Assembly: GCA_035294325.1 (NCBI GenBank)
Contig: DATGLE010000109.1
Span: forward strand, 1 to 28,139
Direction: 5' to 3'
Origin: DATGLE01 sp035294325
Lineage (GTDB): Bacteria; Chloroflexota; Ktedonobacteria; Ktedonobacterales; Ktedonobacteraceae
Length of the DNA: 28,139 bases
Positions 13,753 to 20,861 of the stretch are shown here, piece by piece. The stretch's first letter is position 1. The number at the start of each line of letters is the position of its first letter. A program made the position numbers and the translations under genes. The notes under the pieces are model-generated. The model searched no databases. It saw only the letters and a list, made by a program, of their open reading frames with translations, and was not told the origin of the DNA.

Positions 13753-14831
13753 TAGCCGCAGATCTGGCGCGCTCTTTGCAGAGCCGGACGCCAGTATTCA
13801 TCGTCATAGAGGTTCTTTTTCCCGGGCTGTACCAGCGCATAGGCATTCACAGGCTGGGTAAAGCCGCCGAATTCCTGGCGCAGATTAATAGTATTGATTA
13901 AACCCTGTGTATTGAGCTGCTCATCTACGTTCTCGCCGTTCACAGAACTCTGGGAGTCGTTGTAGATATCGGTAGCTATCTGCGTTGAGACGCTGAAGGT
14001 GCTGGCGATATCCGCAATGACGGTATTCTTATTTCTCGGATCGGCGGCAAACCTTCTGCCCAGGATGGTCGCTGTGATAAATTTGATGAGCGTGTTAGCG
14101 TTTTGTTGCGCATAGCTCTGGGTAGTAGCCAGGGAAGATCCCTGATAAGGCGCGACATAGGTTGAGAATTTCGCCAGGCTGGTCAGCGTGGAGACGTAAT
14201 GAGCCTGCTCCGAGAATGGCGTGCCCAGGATGGTAGCGTAGACGGGATCCCCGGTGGATGTTTGTCCCGCAACAATGGCGTTAAAACGCTGGAGCGAGCC
14301 GCCGATCACTTGCAGCGAGTAGTCGTTGTTCGCCAGCGACAGGCCATTTTCGGCCAGGATTTTTTCCAGGACCCAGACGTAGCCGCTGTCGGGCGCGTCA
14401 ACGGCAATGGGCTTCCCCTTCAAATCGGCGATACTGTGAATACCATTGGCCGTGTTCCCTATCAGTTCAAGCCCTGCCCCTTCGTCTATGCCATCTTCGA
14501 TCTGAACCGGTAATTGAGAGTTTACATAGCGATTGACCACGTTATCGGCCGTTGTAGAGACAATATCGTACTGGCCGGAAAGGAGGCTATTGAACTGCTG
14601 GGTTGAACTGCTGACCTGGTTGTAGCAAACAGTTAACCCCTGCTGCGCGAAATATCCGCGCGCCTGCGCCTCAATGAAGGCGACGCTATGCGTAAATGCT
14701 CCATACTGGACGTTGCAGGTCGCGCTTGCATCGGCATGAGTAGTGGTCGCTTTAAATAAGAAAAATCCTCCGCCGAGCGCAACAAGCGCCAGTAAGACGG
14801 AAACTCCCATGACGAAACGAAGGCGTTGCAT
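13749..14831 (-). CDS. ABC-type substrate-binding protein, NMT1/SsuA-like
   Basis: 360 aa. An N-terminal signal or anchor (about 7-33) sends it outside. The mature part has the fold of NMT1/THI5- and SsuA/TauA-like binding proteins: FIEAQARGYFAQQGLTVCYN near the N-terminus, SGQYDIVSTTADNVVNRY, the hinge motif IADLKGKPIAVDAPDSGYVWVLEKIL, and INLRQEFGG near the end. Such proteins deliver pyrimidine precursors, sulfonates, nitrate or similar small molecules to an ABC permease. No permease or ATPase gene is nearby, so its partner is elsewhere or it acts as a sensor. GGGGGA precedes the ATG, and a TTGACA-N18-TATTAT promoter lies upstream. It overlaps the converging MaoC gene by the four bases CTAG. 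Confidence 0.82.
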   Translation of the reverse strand: MQRLRFVMGVSVLLALVALGGGFFLFKATTTHADASATCNVQYGAFTHSVAFIEAQARGYFAQQGLTVCYNQVSSSTQQFNSLLSGQYDIVSTTADNVVNRYVNSQLPVQIEDGIDEGAGLELIGNTANGIHSIADLKGKPIAVDAPDSGYVWVLEKILAENGLSLANNDYSLQVIGGSLQRFNAIVAGQTSTGDPVYATILGTPFSEQAHYVSTLTSLAKFSTYVAPYQGSSLATTQSYAQQNANTLIKFITATILGRRFAADPRNKNTVIADIASTFSVSTQIATDIYNDSQSSVNGENVDEQLNTQGLINTINLRQEFGGFTQPVNAYALVQPGKKNLYDDEYWRPALQRARQICGY

Positions 14832-14898
14832 TAACTTTTCCCCCTATGGTTCTTATTTCTGTTAACAGAGTCTGGGATGAGGATATGAATATATGCCA

Positions 14899-14928
14899 AT
14901 AATAGATAGATATGTGTCTATGTGTCAA
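14899..14928 (-). promoter_or_regulatory. Putative sigma-70 promoter of the substrate-binding protein gene
   Basis: On the minus strand, TTGACA (14928-14923) and TATTAT (14904-14899) are separated by 18 bases. The -35 is perfect and the -10 matches five of six consensus bases. The predicted 5' leader is about 60 bases. Confidence 0.6.
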
Positions 14929-15108
14929 AAAAAGCCTGTTATGCGGGCGATTTTGCTATTACTTTTTTCCTCCTGCACCAATAAAAGTGTGTCCGATTCT
15001 CAGCGTTCTCGCCCACTCTCGTCGGACGCTTGTGCGGCAGGCGCGAGCATGCGATGGTGTCGGTGATCAGACGTACTCTAAGAGGATACCTGGTGCTCGG
15101 CGCCTCGC

Positions 15109-15224
15109 TGCAAGCCATGCGCGCGGCTCTGCCACGTAAGAGGTACATTTTATGGTATGGGACATGCGCTTCGCGCATGTCCCATACCATAAAATGTAAA
15201 AGGCGAGCGCCGCAGGCGCTCGCC
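15109..15224. repeat. Palindromic intergenic element G (C/E/F/G subfamily)
   Basis: The large hairpin has 26-bp perfect arms (15144-15169 and 15173-15198) with tip ATGCGC-TTC-GCGCAT. The satellite GGCGAGCGCC-GCA-GGCGCTCGCC (15202-15224) is a perfect 10-bp-arm palindrome. The opposite flank (15109-15143), read on the minus strand, is a diverged copy of the right flank of element E (CCTCxTxxCGxGGC...GCCGCGCGxATGGC). The element is therefore inverted relative to E. It lies downstream of the UPF0173 gene and may end its transcript. Confidence 0.9.
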
Positions 15225-15239
15225 GCACGAGAGTATCCG

Positions 15240-15962
15240 CTATTTGATGGTCTGCCCTGGCGTCATCTCGATCACCTCGACGCCATCCAGGCCCAGTTTG
15301 TGCAATTCGCTCTTGAATTGTTCCGGGGTGCCGGTCAGGATGGGGAAGGTGCCGTAGTGCATCGGGATGACGTGCTTCACGCCCAGCAAGCGCACAGAGA
15401 GGGCTGCCCCTTTCGGCCCCATCGTATAAAAATCCCCGATTGGCAGCATAGCGATATCGGGCGCATATAGTTCGCGGATCAATTGCATATCGCCGAATGC
15501 GCAGGTATCGCCCGCGTGATACAGCTTGAGGCCATTCTCCAGTTCGACCACATAGCCCACAGGCGCTCCTCCATATACCGTCTCTCCTCCCTTGCCGTCA
15601 ATGCCTGAAGAGTGGAATGCCTGAGTCATAGAAACGGTAATCCCCTGGATGTTCACGCTGCCCCCGATATTGAAGCCGACCACGTTTTCGACGCCCTGTG
15701 AGCCGATCCAGGTGGCGGTCTCCACCAGGGCCGCCACCTGAGCATGGAACTTCTTCGCGGTTGCTACAACATCATTGATGTGATCGGAATGCCCGTGCGT
15801 AACCAGGATCAGATCAACTTTTTCGAGCTGCCTGGCTTCGGCAGGACTTTTGGGATTCCCTTCAATCCAGGGATCGATCAAAATAACTTTGTTCTGGGGC
15901 GTTGTCACCTTGAATGTGGCATGTCCCAACCAGGTAATCTGTGCTCCGTTAAGTTGGACCAT
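15240..15962 (-). CDS. UPF0173 metal-dependent hydrolase (metallo-beta-lactamase fold)
   Basis: 240 aa, about the usual length of this family. The metal-binding motif THGHSDH (55-61) is intact. A further His lies in the AFHSSG segment, AGDTCAFGD supplies the bridging Asp, and the late PMHYGTFP provides the last His ligand. The LGHATF start and DPWIEGNP segment are typical of the UlaG/UPF0173 branch. The protein is cytosolic with two predicted divalent metal sites and hydrolyses an unknown ester, lactone or phosphodiester. The start is secure: AAGGAGGAACGCTT precedes the ATG. There is no evident operon; the amino-acid permease upstream on the same strand is 239 bases away and ends in a hairpin. 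Confidence 0.92.
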   Translation of the reverse strand: MVQLNGAQITWLGHATFKVTTPQNKVILIDPWIEGNPKSPAEARQLEKVDLILVTHGHSDHINDVVATAKKFHAQVAALVETATWIGSQGVENVVGFNIGGSVNIQGITVSMTQAFHSSGIDGKGGETVYGGAPVGYVVELENGLKLYHAGDTCAFGDMQLIRELYAPDIAMLPIGDFYTMGPKGAALSVRLLGVKHVIPMHYGTFPILTGTPEQFKSELHKLGLDGVEVIEMTPGQTIK

Positions 15963-16174
15963 AAGCGTTCCTCCTTACAATTATTGATCGGAGGGCAGGG
16001 CGCAGTCCTGCGCCCCACCGTTCCAGATAGTGACGAGATGGACTGTAGGGATTCAAATCTCTTCTTCTGACGCCGGACGCACAATGCGCTGTACTCCATA
16101 TGCATTATATATCATTGCAGGGTGGAGAGGCATCTATAATCGACGTTGCCAGGGCGATGTAAAAGTCTCTTTCC

Positions 16175-16200
16175 CCTGCGTAGTTGCGCAACTATGCAGG
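16175..16200 (-). terminator. Hairpin just after the permease stop codon
   Basis: CCTGCGTAGTTG (16175-16186) pairs with CAACTATGCAGG (16189-16200), with one G:T pair. On the minus strand the hairpin starts two bases after the permease stop and is followed by GGAAAGAGACTTTT. The T tract is short and displaced, so termination is likely but not certain. Confidence 0.5.
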
Positions 16201-16201
16201 A

Positions 16202-17512
16202 TTAATTATCCCTGGCTTTGTTGAAGGCGAACGCGGCCCCGTAGGCGCATAGCCCGAGGGCGAGCCAGCCGAGGCCGCCCGCTATGCCGATGGTTCCGCT
16301 GGTGAGCAGCAGCGCCAGGCATCCGGCAAGCGCGAGCGGGAGCAGTACGCGCGGCGCGGGCATGCGAAACGCCGGCTCCGGCCCGCCACGGCGCCGCAGC
16401 AGTATCAGGGCTACCAGTGTAAAGAGGAAATGTCCCACGTACAGGAAGCCGCCAACGGTTGCCGCGACACCTACCGAGCCGGTCAGTGCGACGAGTCCCA
16501 GAAGAAGCCCGTTGAGCAGAATCGCCACCCACGGTGCGCCCGTTCTGGCATCAACGCGGGCGAGCATGCCAGGGAGCAGGCCATCGCGGGCCATCGCGAA
16601 GGAGACGCGCGAGGTGACGATGAGCACTGCATTACCCGTCGCCGCCGTCGTTAGCAGCGCGACCCCCGCGATAAAACGCTGCCCGGTGGAACCGAGTATG
16701 CGCGTCGCGGCCATCGCCAGCGGAGCAGGGGATGCGCCCAGCTCGTTCCAGGGGAGTACGCCGAGCGCCACGAACGCGACCAGCAGGTAGAGGCCCAGCA
16801 CGGCCAGCAGCGTGAACAGGATGGCGCGGGGCAGATTGCGCTCCGGGGAAGCGACCTCTTCGCCCGCTGCGGCCACCATGTCGAAGCCGCCGAAGGCCAG
16901 GAAGGCCAGCAGCGTTGCCACGGCCACGCCAGCGAAGCCGTAGGGTAGAAACGGAGTGTACTGTGACATGCGGATGTGCGGCAGACCAACCATGCTGAAG
17001 CCGAGCAGACCGACGATGGCGACAGCAATGACCAGCGTCTGTACGAAGCTGGAGAGCCGGACGCCGAGAAGGTTGATAATGGTGCAGAGGCCGATCAGGG
17101 CAAGCGCGGCAGGAACCAGCGGCAGGCCGGTCAGCGCGTGAAGGTAGCCGCCGAAGCCCAGCGTAACGTAGCCGCTGATGAAGACGTATCCTCCCCAGTA
17201 GCCCCAGCCCATCAGAAAGCCCCAATGAGGGCCGAGCAACTTCCGCGCAAAGGCGTAACCGCCGCCCGCCAGTGGATAGCGACAGGCGAGTTCGGCATAG
17301 GGCAGCGCGATGAGCAGTGAGAGGCCGAAGGCAAACACGAAGGAGAGCAGCACGCCCGGTCCGGCGTGCCCCGCTGCTGCTCCAACCAGTACGAAAATGC
17401 CGCCGCCAATCGTGCCGCCGATGCCGAGCGCTACCGCCGCGCGCAGCGTGAGAACGCGGCGAAGCTGCTGCTCTTCTCGTTCGCCTGCCGCATCTGTAGT
17501 ACTCTGCTCCAT
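16202..17512 (-). CDS. APC-family amino acid permease
   Basis: 436 aa from the ATG at 17512, chosen because GGAAGGA lies 8 bases upstream; longer starts run back into the preceding gene. The protein is almost wholly hydrophobic, with about 12 membrane segments. The first holds the APC signature GIGGTIGGGIF (30-40), whose glycines line the substrate site. Later segments contain FLAFGGFDMVAAAGEEVASPERNLPRAI, a hallmark of this family. It would import or exchange amino acids or polyamines with protons; the substrate cannot be told from sequence. Its start codon is one base from the stop of the sigma factor-methyltransferase gene, and its ribosome-binding site lies inside that gene. The two are therefore almost surely co-translated, and the transporter may supply or remove the ligand of its partner. 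Confidence 0.9.
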   Translation of the reverse strand: MEQSTTDAAGEREEQQLRRVLTLRAAVALGIGGTIGGGIFVLVGAAAGHAGPGVLLSFVFAFGLSLLIALPYAELACRYPLAGGGYAFARKLLGPHWGFLMGWGYWGGYVFISGYVTLGFGGYLHALTGLPLVPAALALIGLCTIINLLGVRLSSFVQTLVIAVAIVGLLGFSMVGLPHIRMSQYTPFLPYGFAGVAVATLLAFLAFGGFDMVAAAGEEVASPERNLPRAILFTLLAVLGLYLLVAFVALGVLPWNELGASPAPLAMAATRILGSTGQRFIAGVALLTTAATGNAVLIVTSRVSFAMARDGLLPGMLARVDARTGAPWVAILLNGLLLGLVALTGSVGVAATVGGFLYVGHFLFTLVALILLRRRGGPEPAFRMPAPRVLLPLALAGCLALLLTSGTIGIAGGLGWLALGLCAYGAAFAFNKARDN

Positions 17513-17513
17513 G

Positions 17514-18815
17514 TTATGCATCCTTCCAACCTCTGCGCAGAGCGCCGGTTCCGGTTGGGGCGTTGTGCTCATTGACCTGACCGACGAGCAGAAAATTTCT
17601 GAAGTCCGCTGCTGTGCCAATGAAATTGCCTGAGCGGGATACGCCAGCGTCCTCTACGAGCAGCGTTTTTATCTGTAAGGCCGAGGCGTGGCGCTGGAGT
17701 TTCTTGCAATCGGTGCCATAGTGCAGGTCGCCAAAGGCTTCTGGCGTCCAGTGGAGCCTGTGGCTCTGCGCGTCGATGATGACCATATAGCCGCCAGGGC
17801 GCACGACGCGGCGCAGTTCGGCGAGGACCGCGCGCGGGCTGACAACGTGGTGCAGCAGCATATGGCAGAGCGCGACATCTACCGAGCCTGCTGGCAGCGG
17901 AAGCTCCTCGGCCATTCCTTCGCGCAGGTGCACATTCTGGTATCCGGCCTGCGCCATTTTCTCTCCGGCCCGCCTGAGCATGCCGGGGGAGCAGTCCACG
18001 CCGATCACCTCTCCAACCAGCGGGGCCATCATCGCGGCGAGATAGCCCGTGCCTGTGCCTGCGTCGAGGATCGTCATATCCTGGCGCCAGGGCAGAAGCC
18101 TGGTCAACCGTTCCTGGAGTTCAGCTTCGTAGGCGCTCGCTACGTAGGCATCCCAGGTTGGCGCGATCCGGTCAAAGTAGTCGCGCTCATGCGTTTCGAG
18201 GCGCCGTAACTGTTCCTCCGGGGAAGCTGTGAGATTGAAGCGAAGCAGTGCATCGAGATGCTCAAGAATCTCTTCATCGGCGGGGAGCAGATCCTTGAAG
18301 CGCCGCCGCTGGTATTCTCTTTGCAGCAGCCTGCGCGCCCGCCATAGCTCGGTGGAAAGCACCGGCTCGCTTGTTCCCGTTCGTAGGGCGATCTCCTGGA
18401 GTGGCAGGCGCTCGATCTCGCGCCAGAAGAGGAGTCGCTGGTACTTTTCCGGCAGAGCATGGAAGGTCTCTACGATCAGTTGTAGCATCTCCTGGCGTTC
18501 GAGCAGCGTCTTGAAGGTCGTAGAATCGCTGGCGAGCAGCGCGAGTTCCTGGGCATCGATAGAGAGGTCAGTCGACGCTGCGTGTCGATGGCGATAGGTG
18601 TCGATCAAAAGATTCTTGGCAACGCGCATGAGCCAGCGCTGCGGATGTTGCAACTGCGTGCCGGAGGCAAGTGTAATCAGGAGGCGCACAAAGACTTCGT
18701 GACAAAGATCCCAGGCGGCCTCGCGATCAGCCAGGTGTTCCGCGAAGAAACGTACAATATCCTTATGATAGCAGCTATATAGCTCCTCGGCAGAATGAGT
18801 AAAAGCATCCATCAT
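17514..18815 (-). CDS. ECF-type sigma factor fused to a class I SAM-dependent methyltransferase
   Basis: 433 aa from the ATG at 18815, chosen because AAAGGAGGAG lies about 8 bases upstream. The N-terminal ~170 residues look like an ECF sigma factor. Region 2 (about 8-80) includes AAWDLCHEVFVRLL, HPQRWLMRVAKNLLIDTYR. Region 4 (about 112-168) includes FHALPEKYQRLLFWREIERL, PLQEIALRTGTSEPVLSTEL, with the helix-turn-helix for -35 recognition. After a linker with RDYFDRIAPTWD (211-222) comes a UbiE/ArsM-like methyltransferase: TILDAGTGTGYLA (248-260), GVDCSPGML (272-280), LCHMLLHHV, and LRRVVRPGGYMVIID (334-348). The frame is continuous with no sign of a frameshift. ArsR-type regulators fused to very similar methyltransferases are known; here a sigma factor takes the place of the ArsR domain. 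It is coupled to the APC permease. Both domain calls are firm; the function is open. Confidence 0.88.
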   Translation of the reverse strand: MMDAFTHSAEELYSCYHKDIVRFFAEHLADREAAWDLCHEVFVRLLITLASGTQLQHPQRWLMRVAKNLLIDTYRHRHAASTDLSIDAQELALLASDSTTFKTLLERQEMLQLIVETFHALPEKYQRLLFWREIERLPLQEIALRTGTSEPVLSTELWRARRLLQREYQRRRFKDLLPADEEILEHLDALLRFNLTASPEEQLRRLETHERDYFDRIAPTWDAYVASAYEAELQERLTRLLPWRQDMTILDAGTGTGYLAAMMAPLVGEVIGVDCSPGMLRRAGEKMAQAGYQNVHLREGMAEELPLPAGSVDVALCHMLLHHVVSPRAVLAELRRVVRPGGYMVIIDAQSHRLHWTPEAFGDLHYGTDCKKLQRHASALQIKTLLVEDAGVSRSGNFIGTAADFRNFLLVGQVNEHNAPTGTGALRRGWKDA

Positions 18816-18940
18816 CCAGTTCTCCTCCTTTATGTTTACACATGCATAGACGTGCTGACCGGCAAATCTCAACACCGCCTCTCGTTTTGGACCCTTTCTA
18901 TACTTTAAATAGACCACCCATCACAACCATTGCTTACTGG

Positions 18941-19027
18941 TGCATCCCGGGGCTGGGAGGGAAGGTTTGTGGGGGCACCCCACGCCCCGCCAGGAGGGCT
19001 ACCGCCCTCCTGGACCTCCCGCTGGTA
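18941..19027. repeat. GC-rich hairpin repeat, copy 1
   Basis: The stretch CACCCCACGCCCCGCCAGGA...CCTCCTGGACCTCCC contains a hairpin with 10-bp arms (18990-18999 and 19004-19013). A second, shorter copy of the same words lies at 20761-20803. It occupies the divergent spacer between the sigma-methyltransferase and the sedolisin, ending about 40 bases before the sedolisin start codon. Confidence 0.5.
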
Positions 19028-19068
19028 CGGATGCATTGCTTAACCACGTTTTCAGGAGGTTCTATATT

Positions 19069-20454
19069 ATGAAGATGAAACCTGGCGGCGCACTCCGCTT
19101 CCCCCACCTGGCGGCTATCGTCATAGTCCTGCTAGGGATGAGCTGCTTCGGCGCCGCCGCGGTTCACGCCAGCGCCCACGGTCCCGGCAGCAATTCAATA
19201 CACAAGAATACTACGCTGAACCATACTATTCTGCTCAAGCCTCACTATACTCACGCCGGCGTCGCGAAGCAGGGCACCGTCTTCTCCTGCCAGTTGATCT
19301 CACAATGTTTTGGCCCGCAGCAGATAACTACAGCCTATAACATCCAGCCTTTACTCAAGTCTGGCTTTACCGGCAAGGGACGCACTATCGTCATCATCGA
19401 CCCTTTCCAGAGTCCCACAATCAGGCAGGACCTGCATCTTTTCGATCACCTCTTCGGGCTGAACGATCCCAGGCTCAACATCATTGCCCCCAACGGCCTG
19501 ACCCCTTTTAATCCCAACAATGCGGACCAGGTGGGCTGGGCAGGCGAGATCACGCTTGACGTAGAGTGGGCGCATGCCATCGCGCCCGGCGCCACCATCG
19601 ACCTCGTACTCGCGAAGTCCGATCTGGATGCTGACGTTGTGAGTGCAACAAACTATGCCATCAAAAAGAATCTGGGCGATGTTATCTCGCAGAGCTTCGG
19701 CGAGGCCGAGACGTGCATCAATCCTCAGCTTCTCCAGCAAGAGCACAGCCTGTTTCAGCAAGCTGCCGCGCAGGGGATAAGCGTGCTGGCCGCATCTGGC
19801 GATAACGGAGCCGCGCAGCCGACCTGCGACGGGCGTTCCTTTTTCCTCAGCGTCAGTTATCCGGCCAGCGACCCCTCGGTAACGGGCGTCGGCGGTACGC
19901 ACCTGGATGCCAATGGGCTGACCGGCGCGTATCATGGCGAGGAAGCCTGGAATGAGCCTTCAATCCAGGGGGCCAGCGGCGGCGGCTTCAGCGCCATCTA
20001 TCCTCGTCCATCCTATCAATCTGGCATCGCCAGCATTGGCAAGTTCCGTGGAGTGCCCGATGTCTCCTACGATGCAGCCGTGGACAGCGGCGTGCTGACC
20101 GTGTGGAGCAGTTCCGGCCAGGGGCCAGGGCAGGTGTTCGTCTTTGGCGGCACCAGCGCGGCCACGCCGCAATGGGCCGGTATCGTCGCTATTGCCGATC
20201 AGTATGCTCAGCGCCGGCTTGGCCTGCTCAATCCAGCGCTCTACACTATCGGCGGCTCATCCTCCTATGACCTGGCGTTCCACGACATCACCAGCGGGAA
20301 CAACACCTTCTCCGGGCAGAACATCACTGGCGGCACCGTCACCATCAAAGGCTACAGCGCTGCCAGAGGCTGGGATCCCGTGACCGGTCTGGGATCGCCC
20401 AACGCCTATAACCTCGTGCCCCTGCTGGCGCAGATGATAACTACTACCAGATAG
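19069..20454 (+). CDS. Secreted S53-family serine-carboxyl peptidase (sedolisin)
   Basis: 461 aa from the ATG at 19069, chosen because AGGAGG lies 9 bases upstream; the frame extends further but only through the repeat. A signal peptide (about 9-36) precedes the peptidase domain, which begins near residue 80 (FGPQQITTAYNI). All S53 hallmarks are present: Glu160 and Asp164 in GEITLDVEWAHAIAPGA, oxyanion Asp245 in ASGDNGAAQ, and nucleophile Ser363 in GGTSAATPQWAG. The calcium site is HDITSGNN (405-412) and GWDPVTGLGSPN (434-445). Sedolisins degrade proteins outside the cell, mostly at acid pH. The large activation prodomain of kumamolisin-type relatives is missing; only about 45 residues separate the signal peptide from the catalytic domain. 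A terminator hairpin follows the stop. Confidence 0.92.
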   Translation: MKMKPGGALRFPHLAAIVIVLLGMSCFGAAAVHASAHGPGSNSIHKNTTLNHTILLKPHYTHAGVAKQGTVFSCQLISQCFGPQQITTAYNIQPLLKSGFTGKGRTIVIIDPFQSPTIRQDLHLFDHLFGLNDPRLNIIAPNGLTPFNPNNADQVGWAGEITLDVEWAHAIAPGATIDLVLAKSDLDADVVSATNYAIKKNLGDVISQSFGEAETCINPQLLQQEHSLFQQAAAQGISVLAASGDNGAAQPTCDGRSFFLSVSYPASDPSVTGVGGTHLDANGLTGAYHGEEAWNEPSIQGASGGGFSAIYPRPSYQSGIASIGKFRGVPDVSYDAAVDSGVLTVWSSSGQGPGQVFVFGGTSAATPQWAGIVAIADQYAQRRLGLLNPALYTIGGSSSYDLAFHDITSGNNTFSGQNITGGTVTIKGYSAARGWDPVTGLGSPNAYNLVPLLAQMITTTR

Positions 20455-20459
20455 AATGA

Positions 20460-20500
20460 AAGGTCGTTGATTGGGAACCTTGTTCTCAATCAACGACCTT
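20460..20500 (+). terminator. Rho-independent terminator of the sedolisin gene
   Basis: Arms 20460-20478 and 20482-20500 form a 19-bp stem with one G:T pair and a 3-base loop (CTT). CCTCTTGACTTCTT follows. It begins 5 bases after the stop codon and also insulates the tRNA promoter that starts at 20505. Confidence 0.85.
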
Positions 20501-20504
20501 CCTC

Positions 20505-20533
20505 TTGACTTCTTGTGGCTGATACGCTATCAT
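20505..20533 (+). promoter_or_regulatory. Sigma-70 promoter of tRNA-Leu
   Basis: TTGACT (20505-20510) and TATCAT (20528-20533) each differ from consensus by one base and are spaced by exactly 17 bases. The start would fall near 20540, about 16 bases before the mature tRNA 5' end. Confidence 0.8.
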
Positions 20534-20555
20534 GCACATCATAAAGCCTGAACCT

Positions 20556-20638
20556 GCCGGTGTGGCGGAACGGTATACGCGCTTGTCTCAAAAACAAGTC
20601 CCCTCACGGGGTTGTGGGTCCGAATCCCACCACCGGCA
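20556..20638 (+). tRNA. tRNA-Leu (anticodon CAA)
   Basis: The full cloverleaf can be drawn. The acceptor stem is GCCGGTG/CACCGGC with discriminator A, and the D stem is GCG/CGC. The anticodon stem CTTGT/ACAAG carries loop CTCAAAA (anticodon CAA at 20589-20591, reading UUG). A long class II variable arm CCCC-TCAC-GGGG fits leucine, and the T stem is GTGGG/CCCAC. The T loop reads TCCGAAT, with C in place of the nearly universal U55. CCA is not encoded. Confidence 0.9.
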
Positions 20639-20760
20639 TTCCCCATCTATTGCCGTCCAGGATGATTTTTCCCGCTCACTTTCCCTTGAAGTTTCCATGA
20701 TTGTCGTTTCTATCATATCAGAGCCGGGGTTATGTCAAATCCGTTTAAAGAGTGATTATC

Positions 20761-20803
20761 TGGGGATAACCCCGTGCCCTGCCAGGGGCGGCCCCTGGAT
20801 CCC
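20761..20803. repeat. GC-rich hairpin repeat, copy 2
   Basis: TGGGGATAACCCCGTGCCCT is followed by CCAGGGGC-G-GCCCCTGG (20782-20798) and ATCCC. It is a shorter relative of the repeat at 18941-19027 and lies between tRNA-Leu and the end of the kdp operon. Confidence 0.45.
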
Positions 20804-20861
20804 TCTTTAATCACCGTTCAACCGAGCTTGATATTAGTTATTCGCAGCGAGCACGTATGGC

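Larger units (their letters stand above)
14832..15239. other. Intergenic region with promoter and palindromic element G
   Basis: No gene is visible in these 408 bases. Positions 14899-14928 are the promoter of the binding-protein gene, 15109-15224 are element G, and the stretch between (14930-15108) shows nothing convincing. Confidence 0.6.

Noticed and set aside
18816..18917. Longer N-terminus for the sigma-methyltransferase fusion
   Set aside because: The extra 34 residues match no sigma domain, and AAAGGAGGAG points to the ATG at 18815.
18816..19068. SAM-sensing riboswitch ahead of the sigma-methyltransferase gene
   Set aside because: No SAM-I, SAM-II or SAH riboswitch core could be found; the spacer is mostly a GC-rich hairpin repeat.
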